Assembly (NCBI GenBank): GCA_024529925.1
Contig: JAFEUB010001038.1
Coordinates: 2,918,501 to 2,982,500, forward strand
Source of the DNA: Ophthalmolycus amberensis
Lineage: Eukaryota > Chordata > Actinopteri > Perciformes > Zoarcidae
DNA length: 64,000 nucleotides
Direction: 5' to 3'
The position numbers and the translations under genes were made by a program. This document shows, in pieces, positions 45,482 through 57,700 of the stretch. The notes beneath the pieces were generated by a model that saw only the letters and a list, made by a program, of their open reading frames with translations, was not told the DNA's origin and ran no database searches. Every line of letters starts with the position of its first letter. Position 1 is the first letter of the stretch.

Positions 45482-46514
45482 GTTAATTGAAAATGTGAAG
45501 TTTCTTTTTTTCCCACAATAAGTGTCCCTAAATGGAAAGAAAAAGCGACACACATTTGGAAAAATTACTTTATATTCCTTTATATATTTTTTTTCTCCAT
45601 CGCAGTCACAACATTACAATGTAATAAAATGGTAAATATATAAAATCAAACTCAATACTCACGCATATACATTTCTGTATCGTGTTCAAAACCAAAATGA
45701 ACTGCACATGTTTTCATTTATACAACTGTTTCACATCATTTAAAATCTGTTATAATTTCTATCTAGTCATCTGTATAATTGTAAATCTTTGTCTCTTCAC
45801 AAATAAATAGACTTTATTTTCAGGAGGTATTGTAACAAAAATAACTCATTTCCCAGCGCTGGCCACGTAGAGCCATTGAAAATATCGTTCAACTCTTCCC
45901 CAGAATGCTTTAACGGTTATCGTAGACACGCAACACACGGACAAACGAGAGACACCAGATGTGCCGTCTTGTTTCGCTCCCGTTTCTTTTGCGGTTGGTC
46001 AGAAAACATTCGCTATGATTTCGGGAACCTGCCCCCCCCCCCCCCCCCCCCCCAAAAAAAGACCAGAAGATTCCTGAATGGTGTTTTTTATGAGCAGAAG
46101 CAGGAGCGGTTTGAACATGGTCGATGACAGCAGCCATCATTTCTACAGTGAAGACAGGTGATTAGACAGACCCTGCTTTCATCAGAATAACAAAAACTGT
46201 GTGAGGTGTGTCCCTCTTTGAACATTTCCTTCCTTAAGTTTGAAATATGTGCTTATGTATTGAACTGTTTGGCATGTAGCTGCACGCTGCAAATAGGACC
46301 ATTGCATCAAGTTATTTAATCACGCCCAAAGTCAACAATGTCCATCTTAATAAATATGTCTACTAAATCGCTCTTTTACTTAGTTTTTTCTCAAAAGTTG
46401 GTTCCCAGAAAATGGTTTTGAGGTTTTTCTCTTTAGATTTCTGCCTACACACCAATACAGTGGAGGTGAATGGAATTTACCTTTATTTCACAGTATTAAA
46501 AAAATGTATATTTA

Positions 46515-46890
46515 AAAAAACAGTTTGACAAATTAAAAAAATACACTTATTTGCTTTCTTGCGGAGAGTTAGACGAGAAGATTGATACCACACTCACTGA
46601 TGTACACTAAATATGAAGCTAGCGCCAGGAGACGGTTAGCTTAGCATAATGACTGGAAGTAAGGGGAAATGGAGAGCGGAATCTAGCTGGATTTGTCCAA
46701 AGTTAAAAAATGATGGAAAGAGCTAGCTTGGCCAAAGTCTCAACTTTGTAACGAGCCGAGCTAGCTCCTTCCCATGTTTTTAAACTTTCGAACACAGCTA
46801 GTTAGCTTCTGCTCTTTGTGCTAAGCTAAGCGAGCCGGCTGCTGGCTTCAGCTTCATTTAAAGCGTACAAATATGGAAGTGGTGAATATT
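46515..46890. repeat. Interspersed foldback element, copy 2
   Basis: Contains GCTTTCTTGCGGAGAGTTAG, GACGAGAAGATTGATACCAC, AAATATGAAGCTAGCGCC, GGTTAGCTTAGCATAATGAC, and the inverted end GCTAAGCTAAGCGAGCCGGC. Confidence 0.82.
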
Positions 46891-49140
46891 CTTCTTTTTT
46901 TAACACAAAATAAGGGGTCAGAATGGACATTTTTGTACTCCGAGTGAATAAATAAATTGACTTCTTCACTAATCATTGATGGTCTCTCTTTGCAGAACAA
47001 TTACAAACTATTTTTTGTGTTTATCAGGAATGTGAGAGACAAATACTACATCCGTTCGTCCTAATCGTCCTAAAAGCTTGGTTGCGCCTCCCAACACGTC
47101 ATTCTGCCTACAGATCTAATACCAGTGTGCTTATACTCAAGACGACACAATGGCACGGACTCCTACGAAAAACACAGTTTCCAGTCTTCTCCCGTCTTAC
47201 ATTCTGGATATTTATAAAGAACATTTACTATCGGTACATTTTGAAAGAGCCATCTAACCAACTCATCGAACATAGATCCAACTGAGGAGGATTACCAGAA
47301 AAAGGTATTTACAATCAAAATGCCAACCACGAGAAAATAAAAGGTACTTTTTGCACATCGAAATCTGAAAAGCTACTTTTTTCTTTTTTTCAAGCTGAAG
47401 AACACGGTAGAAAAAGCATAGACCCGAAAAAATAAAAGCTCATGGTACATCTTATAGATACATCATCCACGTTAAGGTTTAGTTCGACCCTGCCCTGTGC
47501 TTATAGTATCCACACCTGAGTCAAACCGCTGAAATCACTCCTGACGCTTTCCCCAAAAAGAACGGATTTCAGCCGTCGTCGGACTTGGATCTGGTCAAAA
47601 CTGGTCTGAGATCAGAAACAGCTTAGCGTCTGGCTCTCCAGTTCTACAGAACCATGACGAGTAATGATAATTTCACAGCTCCGGACCAAGCAAAAACTTT
47701 GGCGAAAAAAAGCATATGAAGCATCACGGACACAAGGCACTCACACACACATGCACACACACACAGCCTAACCACAGGCCTCATATGCTTTGCAGACCCT
47801 GATACTGGAACATTTACATGTTTATCCAAAGAACAACAAAAAAATAACTTTCTGGTTTCACAATCTGATGCACAAACCTCCTTGCATCCTTCCTGGTTAT
47901 TCCCTAAAGGTACATTACAGTGACCCCCCCCCCCCCCCCCCCCCTCCGCCCCAGACCAATTTGAACCCATCAACAGACAAACGCGATGGAGAAAAATGTA
48001 AATTAACTCCATAGAAAGGATACGCAAGATTACCAAAATCATCACAGACAAATGTAAAGAGTCAACTTGTGATATATCACACGTTTGCATTGTTGCACAT
48101 TAACACTTCCTGGTTTCTTCTCCTCTTATTTGCAAACAAAGACAAAAGGCGATACAATTACAAGGAATACATGAGAACAGTGATGTGGTATTTTTTTTTT
48201 TTCCCGTAAAGGTTATTCAAGCCCAGAACCTCTCTGTCTGTAACCTTGCATAGCTGTAGATGTGTAGCCATACAATGACACCGACTGGATTCTTCCTTCA
48301 GAGTGGGCCCGGCTAAGGCTCTGGGTTTTTGGGTGAAGTTTCATTTGGAGCGTGCAGACTCAACAGTAGAGTACATCTTTTTTTTTTTGACCAGATATGA
48401 AGGTTAGTGACATCAAAACAAAATGGAGATGGTAAGAAGGTATGACACCTGCAGTTTTGATTACGAGGTTACTGCCGAGTCTGAATGCCACACGTGAGAA
48501 CTTGTGTGTAAAGAAGGAACTGTGTTTTTGGTTGTGTCAGACCTGATTTGGTTGAACCTGATCTCTGATTGGCTGGAGCTCTGGGTGCGAAGGGGACCAC
48601 GGTTTTGGGTCAGAGGTCAGTGCGAGGGAGAGGGGGGAAGCTAGTGGGACTGCAACCCAAAATAAGCTGACTCTTCAAGCCTGTAAGCCTCTGCAGTGAC
48701 CACGTGCTTCCTCAAAATCTAAGACATTCATGCAAGAAATTCACGATCTGAACAGAAAATGTCGCATTTTATGTTTGTTTTTTCTCTGATTCCTGTGCTC
48801 GGACACATCTAAACCCATGCTTAATGTACAGTGCATGTCCACGTCAGTGTCCCAAAAAAATAGCACCACCCTCCTAAAGTTAATCTTTAACCATGACTCG
48901 GGTATCTTAAAAGAAGACTTGTCCATCGCCACTTCACTCGAGCGGATACGGCTTCGTTGCTTCTTCCTCAGAGACGGAGGGTGTTGCTGTTTTTCTTTCT
49001 CTACACTCTCAACGTCGGGAGACCCGGATTGACCGAATGACTCCATCAATCTGAACCTGAAACACTCTAAACATACCTGGCTAAATTCTTCACGCCACGG
49101 TGATCATAACAATACAAAAAACATCCGTCTTTACTCAATA

Positions 49141-49700
49141 GCACCATATGAATATTGTTCAAATTATAAAGGGGTAAGGGATTATTGGACATTAGTGTGT
49201 GTGTGTGTGTGTGTTGAAGCGGTGAGGTAGGGACACATCCCATGTTGTTGCACTATTTCTCACTGTACTACGCATATCTCCCTGCTGTGTGTGTGTGGGG
49301 GGGACCCTGTGTGTTGTGAGCGTGTACACGAAGCACTTCTCCTAGCGTCGGAGACTTGCATAGCTTCTGCAGGAACCGGGAAGAGCAGTTGTCCGTTCGG
49401 ACGGAGCCTTTTGGCTCAGCCTTGGCCGACAACTGAAGGCAGTACTCAAAGTTGCACCATAGAATTCAAAGGGACAATCTGCCCTTATTGCACCATAAGT
49501 ACGTGTGTGTGTGTGTGTGTTTCGTATTTGCACCATATGAAGTGGGATTAGCAGCCAATTGACTCCGTAGCTCGTTGCACCATATGAACACCGATGCTTC
49601 TGCTGCGCGTTCGCACCTACTGGATCTAGTTGGCAGCAAATTAACTGATTTGTCCTGTTTGTTGTTGGGTTTTTTTGTAAATCGGCTGTAGCACCACAGA
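49141..49700 (-). repeat. Cluster of TTGCACCATATGAA-like motifs in XKR6 3' flank
   Basis: Plus-strand copies: GCACCATATGAA (49141), GTTGCACCATAGAA (49451), ATTGCACCATAAG (49488), TTTGCACCATATGAAG (49527), GTTGCACCATATGAA (49574), and the weaker GTTGCACTAT (49247) and AGCACCACAGAA (49690). Confidence 0.75.
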
Positions 49701-51158
49701 AAAATAATGTAAGCTCACTGTTCGTTCACGTTGATCTAACTTAAAGGGATACGTCGACATTTTTTGGTGTGAGTCTCCTTTTTTTTTCTTTTTTTTTTAA
49801 CGCTTTGCTGAAAAATGACACGGCTGCTCCAAATTGTTATTTTCATGGTTCATGAATCTGTTGAGCATTTTTTGGATTCATTATTTAGTTCTCAACAGAG
49901 GGCCGTACTCTAACAATCAAAGTCTGTTTAATTGTTGTCAGATAATTTGACAATTTTGTAATTTGACAAACAAAAAATAAGCACCTGAAAAATATCGACG
50001 TCCCCGTTTTTTAACTCTCTTTACGCGCTCTCAAATGCAACATCTTTCTCTTTCCCATGCTCGATCCTCTTGGACATGCAGCTAATAATAACAAGAAGCC
50101 TGTGAGTGTTCATTTCTTCCAACCGCACCATCTGAAAGCGTCACATGACTGTTTCACCTGCCCTACCGCTGACATGGGACTGGAGGCAAAAACACTTTCG
50201 CCGCATTCCAAACACTCGTGTCTACTCGCCCGGTGTCGAGGCGGCCCCCCTGACGGCGTGCGGTTTGGGGCGCAACGTCCCCCGTCGACGGACTGATGAC
50301 CGACATCTCACGCTTTGTCGCCTGCCAATGTAGCAGCTTGGATCACGGGGATAAACAAACCAAAGAAATAAATAATGAGCCATACATCACAGCTCAGCCG
50401 TGGGTGGCATCGGAGGAGTTGATATTGGACTCGTTACAGTAGGAGACGAGTCATTGAGGGTTGTGACGATTAACGACCAAAACTGTTTTGTTGCCACAGC
50501 ACCCTGTTAGCGTGAGACCAACATACTTAAGACTTCACACAAAAATGTGGCAGACATGGATCAAAAGTAATTAGCCTTGCATTACCTGTGCTGCCTTATG
50601 TTCCCTCTTGCATTCGGTAATATTTATGATATAACCAAACATTAGTAATACTGAAAACATCAGCAGCCTGTAACACTTATTCCACCAACATAGGAATTCA
50701 TCTGTAAGATGATGGTGCCACTGGGTTTTTGGGGATTCTCCTGTTTCACTTTAAAACTGGAACATCTTGGAGTCTCCATAAGAACGGTAGCATTAATATC
50801 ATATTTAGCTCCATGCTAACACCATAGCATACACGTTTGTGAGTGTGAGAGAGAGTGACAGTCCTCTTGGCAATAAAAAGATCATTTCTTTAACATGTGG
50901 CCTGTAGATTGGTAACGTTTAAAACGGTCTCAGCTAATATCTCAGCTATCTCACTGAGTTTAGCCGATGGCGCATGTTTTTTTTTTTTTGGCACAGAACA
51001 TTTTTATTTGCACAGTTTCACATTGACAGCCATTCAGAAACAGGAACATGACATTGTTTTAGAGGTCTTATTTTGAGCTGCTTTGACTTCTCATGTTCTC
51101 ACTTTTGGAGTTAATGTCGCTAACTGTCGTGTATCGTGTATGCGTTAGTGTTAGCATT

Positions 51159-51420
51159 CTTAAAGAACTAGTTTGGACATTTTAGAAAATGCGCTTATTG
51201 TCTTTCTGGCTGAGGGATGATACCTGCCTTTCATCTCTCCTTTCTTTAATTTCAAACATAGCAAGGCTAGCTGATTCCCCCAGCTCTCAGTTTTTATGCT
51301 AAGCTAATGGACTCCTGACTCTAGCTCCATGTTTACGGTGCAGACATGAGAGAGGAGCATAACTAACTCTGGCAAGTAAACAAATATGTGTATTTCCCAA
51401 AATGTCAAACCATTCCTGTA
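51159..51420. repeat. Interspersed foldback element, copy 3 (diverged)
   Basis: Begins TTAAAGAACTAGTTTGGACA, includes TTTTTATGCTAAGCTAATGG and CAGACATGAGAG, and ends TATTTCCCAAAATGTCAAAC, the inverse of its left end. Confidence 0.75.
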
Positions 51421-52143
51421 GCGCAAACTTTGAGTGAAATTCAGAATTTGCTTGAGTGTGTGTCTCTGTCTCCATCTTTCCCATCATGCTCTGCTACTCT
51501 CCCCGATAACCTTGTCAACATACCCCCCAAAAACGATTTGTCCAACTGCTTTGTCCCCAGTCGTCGACAACAACGTCACGGTACATAAAAAACATCCCTT
51601 CTATACATAGAAAATATATACACTACCTTTTGACTAGACCAACGACGACATGTTCACAAATTCCTTAGTGACGTTCTTACTTTGTGTCACATCTTTGTAT
51701 TCTACTGAAACCCGTGGAAGTGTGAGCGACACAACGTAAACGGCATGCGGTGGTCAAAGACTCCTATGTGGAACCGCGCTCCTTTTTCTATTTTTAGTTC
51801 ACAGCTCAGCACGAACGCGTGGTATTAATTCACTGAGACCAGATGACGAGTGGTCAGAGGAGTTGGAAATAGAGCGTCAGAAGGATGAGCGAGGAAGGAG
51901 ATGGACTCGCGCTGAAGCAGCTTGTTGAGTCATGGCAGGTCGTGGTGCCCGCTAGGAATGTGTGTGAATATGTGTGTGTGCATAAAAGTGTGACTGATTA
52001 CTTTTATGTCTGTGTGCTTACATCAAGTACGATGTTGTGCGTCTGAATCTTCTCTAAATCTGAACATCCATGTGTACGTACATGTTTTTTTCGGGTGCAC
52101 ATGTGCTTATGTGTGCTGATGTTTGTGTGTTGACTTGTGTGTG

Positions 52144-52651
52144 TCAGAATGAGGACTCATACTGCAACAGTTCATACAGCAGGGGTCCGTCACGGTAGCG
52201 AATGCCCACAGCGGCCGGCGTTATGTACTGCAGGATGTTTATAGTCCTCCGCAGGCGCCTGTCTACGTAGTGGGCGTCCCACGCCGGGTAGCGCTTCCTG
52301 GGCATGTCGATTTTTATGAGCGGGCCCTCGGGCCTGGAGGTGAGGATGGGCGCCGACCTCACCTGGAAGACGGGAAGACACGTCTCGGCGACATCCTCGT
52401 CCGTCTCGGACTTGGCCATGTGGGCCGGGGTGGGCGGGGCGGTGGGCGGGGCCGACGGGGGGAGGGGGAGACCCCAGAGCAGCTGGGCGCAGCAGGACGA
52501 GGCGGGGCTCGGCTGGAGGTGGGAGGTGGCGGGGTGCAGGAAGCCGTAGTACAGCAGCATGACCAGGACGCCGCCGGCGAACGTCAGGTAGACGCCACAC
52601 AGCGCTGGGACGGCGTAGGAGTCAGTCAGCACTGGGTCCCTATAGGTGTAC
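52144..52651 (-). CDS. xkr6: XKR6 exon 4 (last coding)
   Basis: Acceptor GAAAG|GTACAC. Encodes YTYRDPVLTDSYAVPALCG, a proline-rich variable loop, KIDMPRKRYPAWDAHYVDRR and ELLQYESSF; stop TGA at 52144-52146. Confidence 0.94.
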
Positions 52652-55600
52652 CTTTCAGGATGGTGGCGACAGACAGGGTTCAATTCAGGTGTCTACTTGT
52701 ACTAATGCTATACATTTTTGAATTTTGATTAAACATGATATTGTATTAGTTGCATCCAGGTTCAAGGAAATGCAACTCACCACAGTCCAGTCAGGATGGT
52801 GTTCTCGGCCAACACCACGATGTAGTACGCCACCATTCTGTACCGCGTCCGGCCCTCCTTCACGTTGAACCAGCAGAAGATGTAGACGATGCCGACCACC
52901 ATGTTGAAGAGCACCTCCTCCCACTTGGACATGCAGAAGTCGGTGCCCCCGTGCACCACCCAGAAGGCCATGGCGCACCAGTGGACCACGACAAAGATGC
53001 CGAAGTAGATGTGGAAGAGGGAGGCGAAGAGGGCGAGCGAGAGGACGCGGGACGAGATGGTGAAGAGGCGCCAGAAGAGGTGCAGCAGCGCCCCGCGGTA
53101 GCTCATGCTGCGCTGGTCGTCACGGGAATCCCGCAGCAGCTTGTGGTAGGAGGCCAGGACCCAGGCGAGAGACAGGAGGGAGCCAAGGGAGGAGATGCCT
53201 ACAGAGAGAGTCAGAGGAGGGTCACAGAAGGCGAAAACAGAGGTGGCTGATGATGTGGGTGCTTTTTATTTCTGTGTGACTCAATCAGAACAAAGTAGAA
53301 TCAAGTTTTCATGGTTCGTGAAAGAAAAAGCACACAAATTTCATTATGAGTCAGCTGGGGTGTTTTGTGTAACAATGTAAGCGCATCCTTAAATAAGAAG
53401 CAGTGTGTGACGCAACAAACATTTGGTTATGGCGCTTAATGGTATGAGCCTGAAAGTTATTTTTAATGTCCCAGCTGCTGTGTGCATCCGCCCCCTGTAC
53501 TAGTCACATATTTGCATAAAAGTAGAAGGTGTCCCTAAACTCCAGAGGCATAGGGATGAATAACACCAGTGGGTGGCCGCCTAGATGATACATTTTCTGG
53601 ATGAATAAGGAAGAGTAGGCCGATGGAGTTCGGCTAGCACGTCCCCCGGACACCTATGATTGCACTTTTTTTCTAGGACTAAAAAACTGCACCATCTGCA
53701 GCCACAAATTACTGAGCATGATGTGTGCACATTGCTAATTACTGTTTGTGCAGCTGTTGACTTGTATGTGCTTTGTGGTCGACATGAAAACAGGGGCGTT
53801 GTGTTTTTCGTAAATGTGTCCGTCCACCCACACTGCAGCGTCTCGGCCCGGTTCTCCTGGATCATGATGCAGAGCTGCAGGACCAGCTGAGGTGCGGACT
53901 CCAGGAAAGTCTCCAGCAGCCGCAGCATGTTGACGTCCGCGTACTCGAACATCATGGCCCAGTACCAGCGCCGCTGGTGCTCCTTCTGCCGACGCGACAT
54001 GATGCCCAGGTACAGAGTCCTGATGTACCTGCAGGGGATCAGAGGTAACAGCACTAATTATAAACACATCATTTTTCTTTATCAACAAAGATGGGGGAAA
54101 CTACAGTACATGTGGGTGGGATGTAGGCAGCGGTTTCCATTAAATCGCCCAAGGGCACTGACAGACTCTGTGTGGATGCATGTATGTGTTTATGTATTAT
54201 GTACGTGCGCAAATCCTCCTGGTTCCCCGTGAGCGCATTACCAATACCCGTGCTTGTGTCATCGCGTGTGTGCATGTACTACATTATGCAGGAGTCTGCA
54301 TGTGCGGCTCCCTGTTTGAAACATACGAGCTTAATTCACAAAACATAAATAATGCAGCATCCCTGGGGAAACGCCCACATGTGCATGCACGCCACTTCAG
54401 TCACATACCAGTCTGGCTTAATGCAGATGCCTGTGGGCGATCAATCATCGGAGGGCTTCTGGCTAATCAATGGTCTAGTCTAGTGGCACGTTGAGGAGCG
54501 AGTGTCTGCTACCTGAAAACTCCAATGTGGACCGCATTATCATTCCCATACTTGGACCATGGACAATTTACAATGTGAATATTCTGGGCGGACGAGCCAA
54601 AGTGCTTGTAACTGTAGAAGTCAATATTAAAGACTAAACACGACCAGTTAGCAAGTTCTTTGTGCTTCCTGAACTTCCAGATGACAGCGCTCCCTCTTCA
54701 CAGCATTGTTACTGGTGGCCCTTTTTAATAATAAGCACATTTGCAAATGTGGGTGGGGTTCACATCAGGTCTGGCTTAATGCAGAGGCAGGGCAATACCA
54801 ATCATGGCTAATCAACAATCCAGAGGCACGGTGAGGAAAGAGGAGAGTTTCTGCTGCATGAAACCTCTTTATCCTTTCCATACTTTGGCATATGACACAC
54901 GACTATGTGTGGTCTGATGACACGGTACGTTTTAAACATCTGGAAAACGGACAGTACAGAGGTCTTTGGTTATGGACATATAACTATATGAATATATTTT
55001 CATATTTTCCTCTTGTCCATACAATATGCATGCCTATATGTTTGATTTGCTGCTCTGTATGTTATTGAGTTGTCATGATGTTATTTCTTTTTTATTTTGC
55101 TATAATTCTATTTTATTAACGTTTTACCATGATCTATTTATTCAGTCTCTTCGGCGTCTCTCCATTTTCGTCTTGTTTTCGTCTCGTCAATTATTTGTGA
55201 AGCACTTTGACTTGCGTTTGATTTGCTTGAAAGGTGCTACACAAATAAACATGCTTGAGCGACTGATTGATTATCCACCCTGACTTCCTGTGTTTAGATC
55301 AGGGGTGAGGGGCCATTCCATATATTCCAACCTATTCTTATTATCCTCGTCTTCAGATATGTGAATGCTTCTAACCAAACCATTTTAAAGCCAAATGAGT
55401 GGATTATACAGCTTTAAGATAACACACAAACACCAAAATGATGTTTGTCCTTGACTCAAGAACAATGAAGGATAAATAACCAGCATCGTTTGTTAGGCTT
55501 TTAAAAAGAATCTGTAACCAGGAAGTCCTAGTATTCAGGGTAAGGATTGAGGCTTTACTGCGCAGCGTACAGACACTTCATGCCTTAACACGGAGGGATG

Positions 55601-57272
55601 TGGTTTCAAACCCACCGAATACAGTAGATCTTCATCCCCTCAACTCTCACTCCTCTTGCTCTTTTTTCTACTCCCCTCCCCCCAGTTTACGTGTTGTGTA
55701 TGTGCAACCTTTTCTCCCTCCTCCTCCTTCCCCACCCCTCCTTCCCCCCACAGCCTCTCCATCTCTAAGCGATCCGTCTCAATCAGGCCGTACCATTTCC
55801 TCAGCCACAAACATCCCCACTCCCTCCTCCTCCATCTTCTTCTTCCTCCTTCTCCTCCACTTCCTCCACATGGGAGAGTCCATTCCGCAGGCTGAGGGGG
55901 GCGACTACTGGGTGGGGTGCATGGAGGTAGAGGTTTGCGTGTGTCCGTGTGTGTGTACGCGAGGGCCGATTTAAACCTACAACCACAGAGAGGCCGAGGC
56001 AGAGGAGCTGAGTAGCACAGCAGGAGGTCACACACGGTCACACACGCGCACAAGAGCGTGCACACATGCAAACACAGATTCACACTTACACAAATATACA
56101 CACACACACAGACAGACCCAACTTCTCTGTTCTTCAACTAAAGCGAAGGACCCCTGACTGGGACGCTGTCCATGGTGCTGAAAATGACACTGGATTGAGG
56201 GCACAGAGTGCGTCAGTGACTTACATTCTGCTTTTTTATTTTTTTCCCCCCAACTAGAGATTGTACAGTATGAGTTCCAGAATTCACTTTTCATACGGTG
56301 AGCCCCCCAAAAAAAGAACAGAAACTTAGATCACTGTGTCTCATGACTGCCTTTTCTGTGTCTGCCCCCCCCCCCCCCTCACTGCCTCTCTGACTGTCTC
56401 TCTTTATCGGCGAACTGTCTGTCATTCCCAGATAGTAAGTGAAGCGCTGGGGGGGGAGAGCCTTTCCCTGTCCTCCTCTTGCTCTTCCTCTCTTGCCTGT
56501 CAGTGTGAAGCAAGCTTTGCCTTCTTCCAGCTACATCGGGTAGACACCACTCAACCCATTAAGTGTGAGTGTGAGAAAAAGCTTGTGCGTGTGTGAGAGA
56601 GAGGGAAAAGGGGGAGGGAGTGTGGTGACAGATTAGGATCAGGTGTGTGTTGTTGTTTGTGACCCCCCCCCCCCCCCCCCCCCCTTACCTCCACACTTGT
56701 CCCAGCTGGAGGATGTGTATGGTGGCCTGCCACAGCCAGATGGTGGCCAGCTGCAGGCGGTCCCTGCCAGGATACAGGCACCCCAGAGCCACCGCGCCCC
56801 GCTTGGTCAGCCCCTCCACCTCCCCGAGCCCCCCGCCGGTGTAGTCCTGCACGAACCAGCGGAAGCTCAGAATCTGCACCAGCACGGACGGCACCAGCAC
56901 AAAGAAGAGCGTGAGGCCGAACCAGAGGTAGTCCTGCCTCTGGTAGTACTCGTTCGCCAGGCACAGGTCCGTGCCAACGTCCCAGAAGAAGACGATGAGG
57001 GCAAAGATGATCCAGAGGCAGTCCAGCCACAGCTGCTCGCGGGGCGGGCAGTGAGTCTCCCGGATGCCGAGCCCTCCTGCGTGCTGGACCCCGCCGAGAG
57101 AGCCGAGGCAGGCTGAGCGGCAGCCCCAGTAGCAAGCGGAGGTGCGGCAGCACTGGCAGATGTGGATCGCGGCGGAGTCCATCGGCTCCTCGCCGTCAAC
57201 ATCGTACAGCTGCGCGAAACCGCCGCTTCCGTACCCGACCCCGGCTTTGCTGCCGTCCGACTGCGCGGCCAT
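52144..57272 (-). CDS. xkr6: XKR6: XK-related protein 6
   Basis: Multi-pass plasma-membrane protein of the XK/XKR family. Relatives XKR4, XKR8 and XKR9 are caspase-activated phospholipid scramblases; XKR6 itself has no established activity. Four exons (584, 197, 418 and 508 bp) join in frame to 568 residues (human about 641, with a longer low-complexity N-terminus). Seen: MAAQSDG start, a Cys-rich HICQCCRTSACYWGCRSAC motif, hydrophobic segments from WLDCLWIIFALIVFF onward, FRWFVQDYTGGGLG, RLLETFLESAPQLVLQLCI, ISSRVLSLALFASLF, FVVVHWCAMAFWV, FNMVVGIVYIFCWFNVKEGR, and the C-terminus RYRDGPLLYELLQYESSF. That C-terminus separates it from XKR4 and XKR7, whose ends are different. Introns are only about 0.1-2.7 kb. 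A fish paralogue letter (a or b) cannot be assigned. Confidence 0.9.
52781..53198 (-). CDS. xkr6: XKR6 exon 3
   Basis: Acceptor CTGTAG|GCATCT, donor CTGTG|GTGAGT. Encodes ISSLGSLLSLAWVLASYHK through DFCMSKWEEVLFNMVVG to ENTILTGL; four to five hydrophobic segments. Confidence 0.94.
53199..53831 (-). other. xkr6: XKR6 intron 2
   Basis: About 630 bases with no recognisable feature beyond the splice sites. Confidence 0.8.
53832..54028 (-). CDS. xkr6: XKR6 exon 2
   Basis: Acceptor CCTGCAG|GTACAT, donor CTGCAGT|GTGGGT (phase 1). Encodes YIRTLYLGIMSRRQKEHQRR to IMIQENRAETLQ. An alternative GT one step earlier would break the frame with exon 3. Confidence 0.92.
54029..56688 (-). other. xkr6: XKR6 intron 1
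   Basis: 2.7 kb. It contains a pyrimidine-rich stretch (55630-55870, plus strand), a CA-rich stretch (about 56030-56120) and a 22-base C run at 56663-56684 (G on the transcript) at the donor. I looked for a miR-598-like hairpin, which lies in the human XKR6 locus, and saw none. Confidence 0.7.
56689..57272 (-). CDS. xkr6: XKR6 exon 1
   Basis: Starts MAAQSDGSKAGVGYG; an in-frame ATG at 57320 would add 16 residues but the family starts MAAKSDG. Donor TGGAG|GTAAG, with 22 consecutive G beginning at intron position 5. Ends HILQLGQVW. Confidence 0.93.
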
Positions 57273-57700
57273 GTTCCCCTTCCCGCTCCTGCCCTCCTGC
57301 GAAATGCACGACAACCGCACCGTGGTGCTTTCTCGCGGGGCGCGGATACCACGTCACTTCCCAGATACCTGCTGTCCCCTTCGCTCTCGCGCAGCGGCGA
57401 CTGCTGTGTCTCTTTCCCGCTCGCGGCCATCAGAGCCAGTGGCCGCGCGACGGCGGATCCCCTTCTTCCTCGTCCAGTCGGGACACCGCCACCGGGCGCT
57501 CGCGAGCAGCAGTAGAATCCTTACCCGTTCTAGTCCAGCAGCCCTGAATCATCCCGTCCTGCGCACGCGGTCAACTAGGACGGGTGGAGGCTATGACGTA
57601 ATGCATCTCCCGCTGTTCTTAAGACGTGTGTGGATGTGTATGGGGGTGCGCACCGGACACTAGGAGCCACGACTAGCGCTCATATAAACCTTCCCGTTCA
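57273..57700 (-). promoter_or_regulatory. xkr6: XKR6 5' UTR and CpG-rich promoter region
   Basis: GC- and CpG-dense stretch directly upstream of the start codon, without repeats and falling to background composition near 57.7 kb. No TATA box is evident; start sites are not defined. Confidence 0.5.

Larger units (their letters stand above)
43644..45500 (+). other. enpp4: ENPP4 3' UTR
   Basis: A canonical AATAAA at 45476-45481 with a T-rich stretch about 20 bases downstream marks the probable 3' end near 45500. A 28-base tandem duplication lies at 44009-44064. Confidence 0.65.
45790..52143 (-). other. xkr6: Inferred long XKR6 3' UTR (about 6.3 kb) or downstream flank
   Basis: No exon, rival gene or intergenic promoter is recognisable. 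An AATAAA on the minus strand at 45813-45818 is the most distal plausible signal before ENPP4's 3' end. Holds C runs of 22 and 21 (46032-46053, 47924-47944), two foldback-element copies, and a cluster of TTGCACCATATGAA-like motifs. Whether the transcript truly extends this far is an inference; earlier poly(A) sites may be used. Confidence 0.4.

Noticed and set aside
45500..52143. A possible extra gene such as RCAN2 or ENPP5 expected from human synteny
   Set aside because: No exon of either family is visible on either strand.
54029..56688. Possible miR-598 precursor, which is hosted by human XKR6
   Set aside because: The mature sequence or its complement is not visible in any XKR6 intron here.
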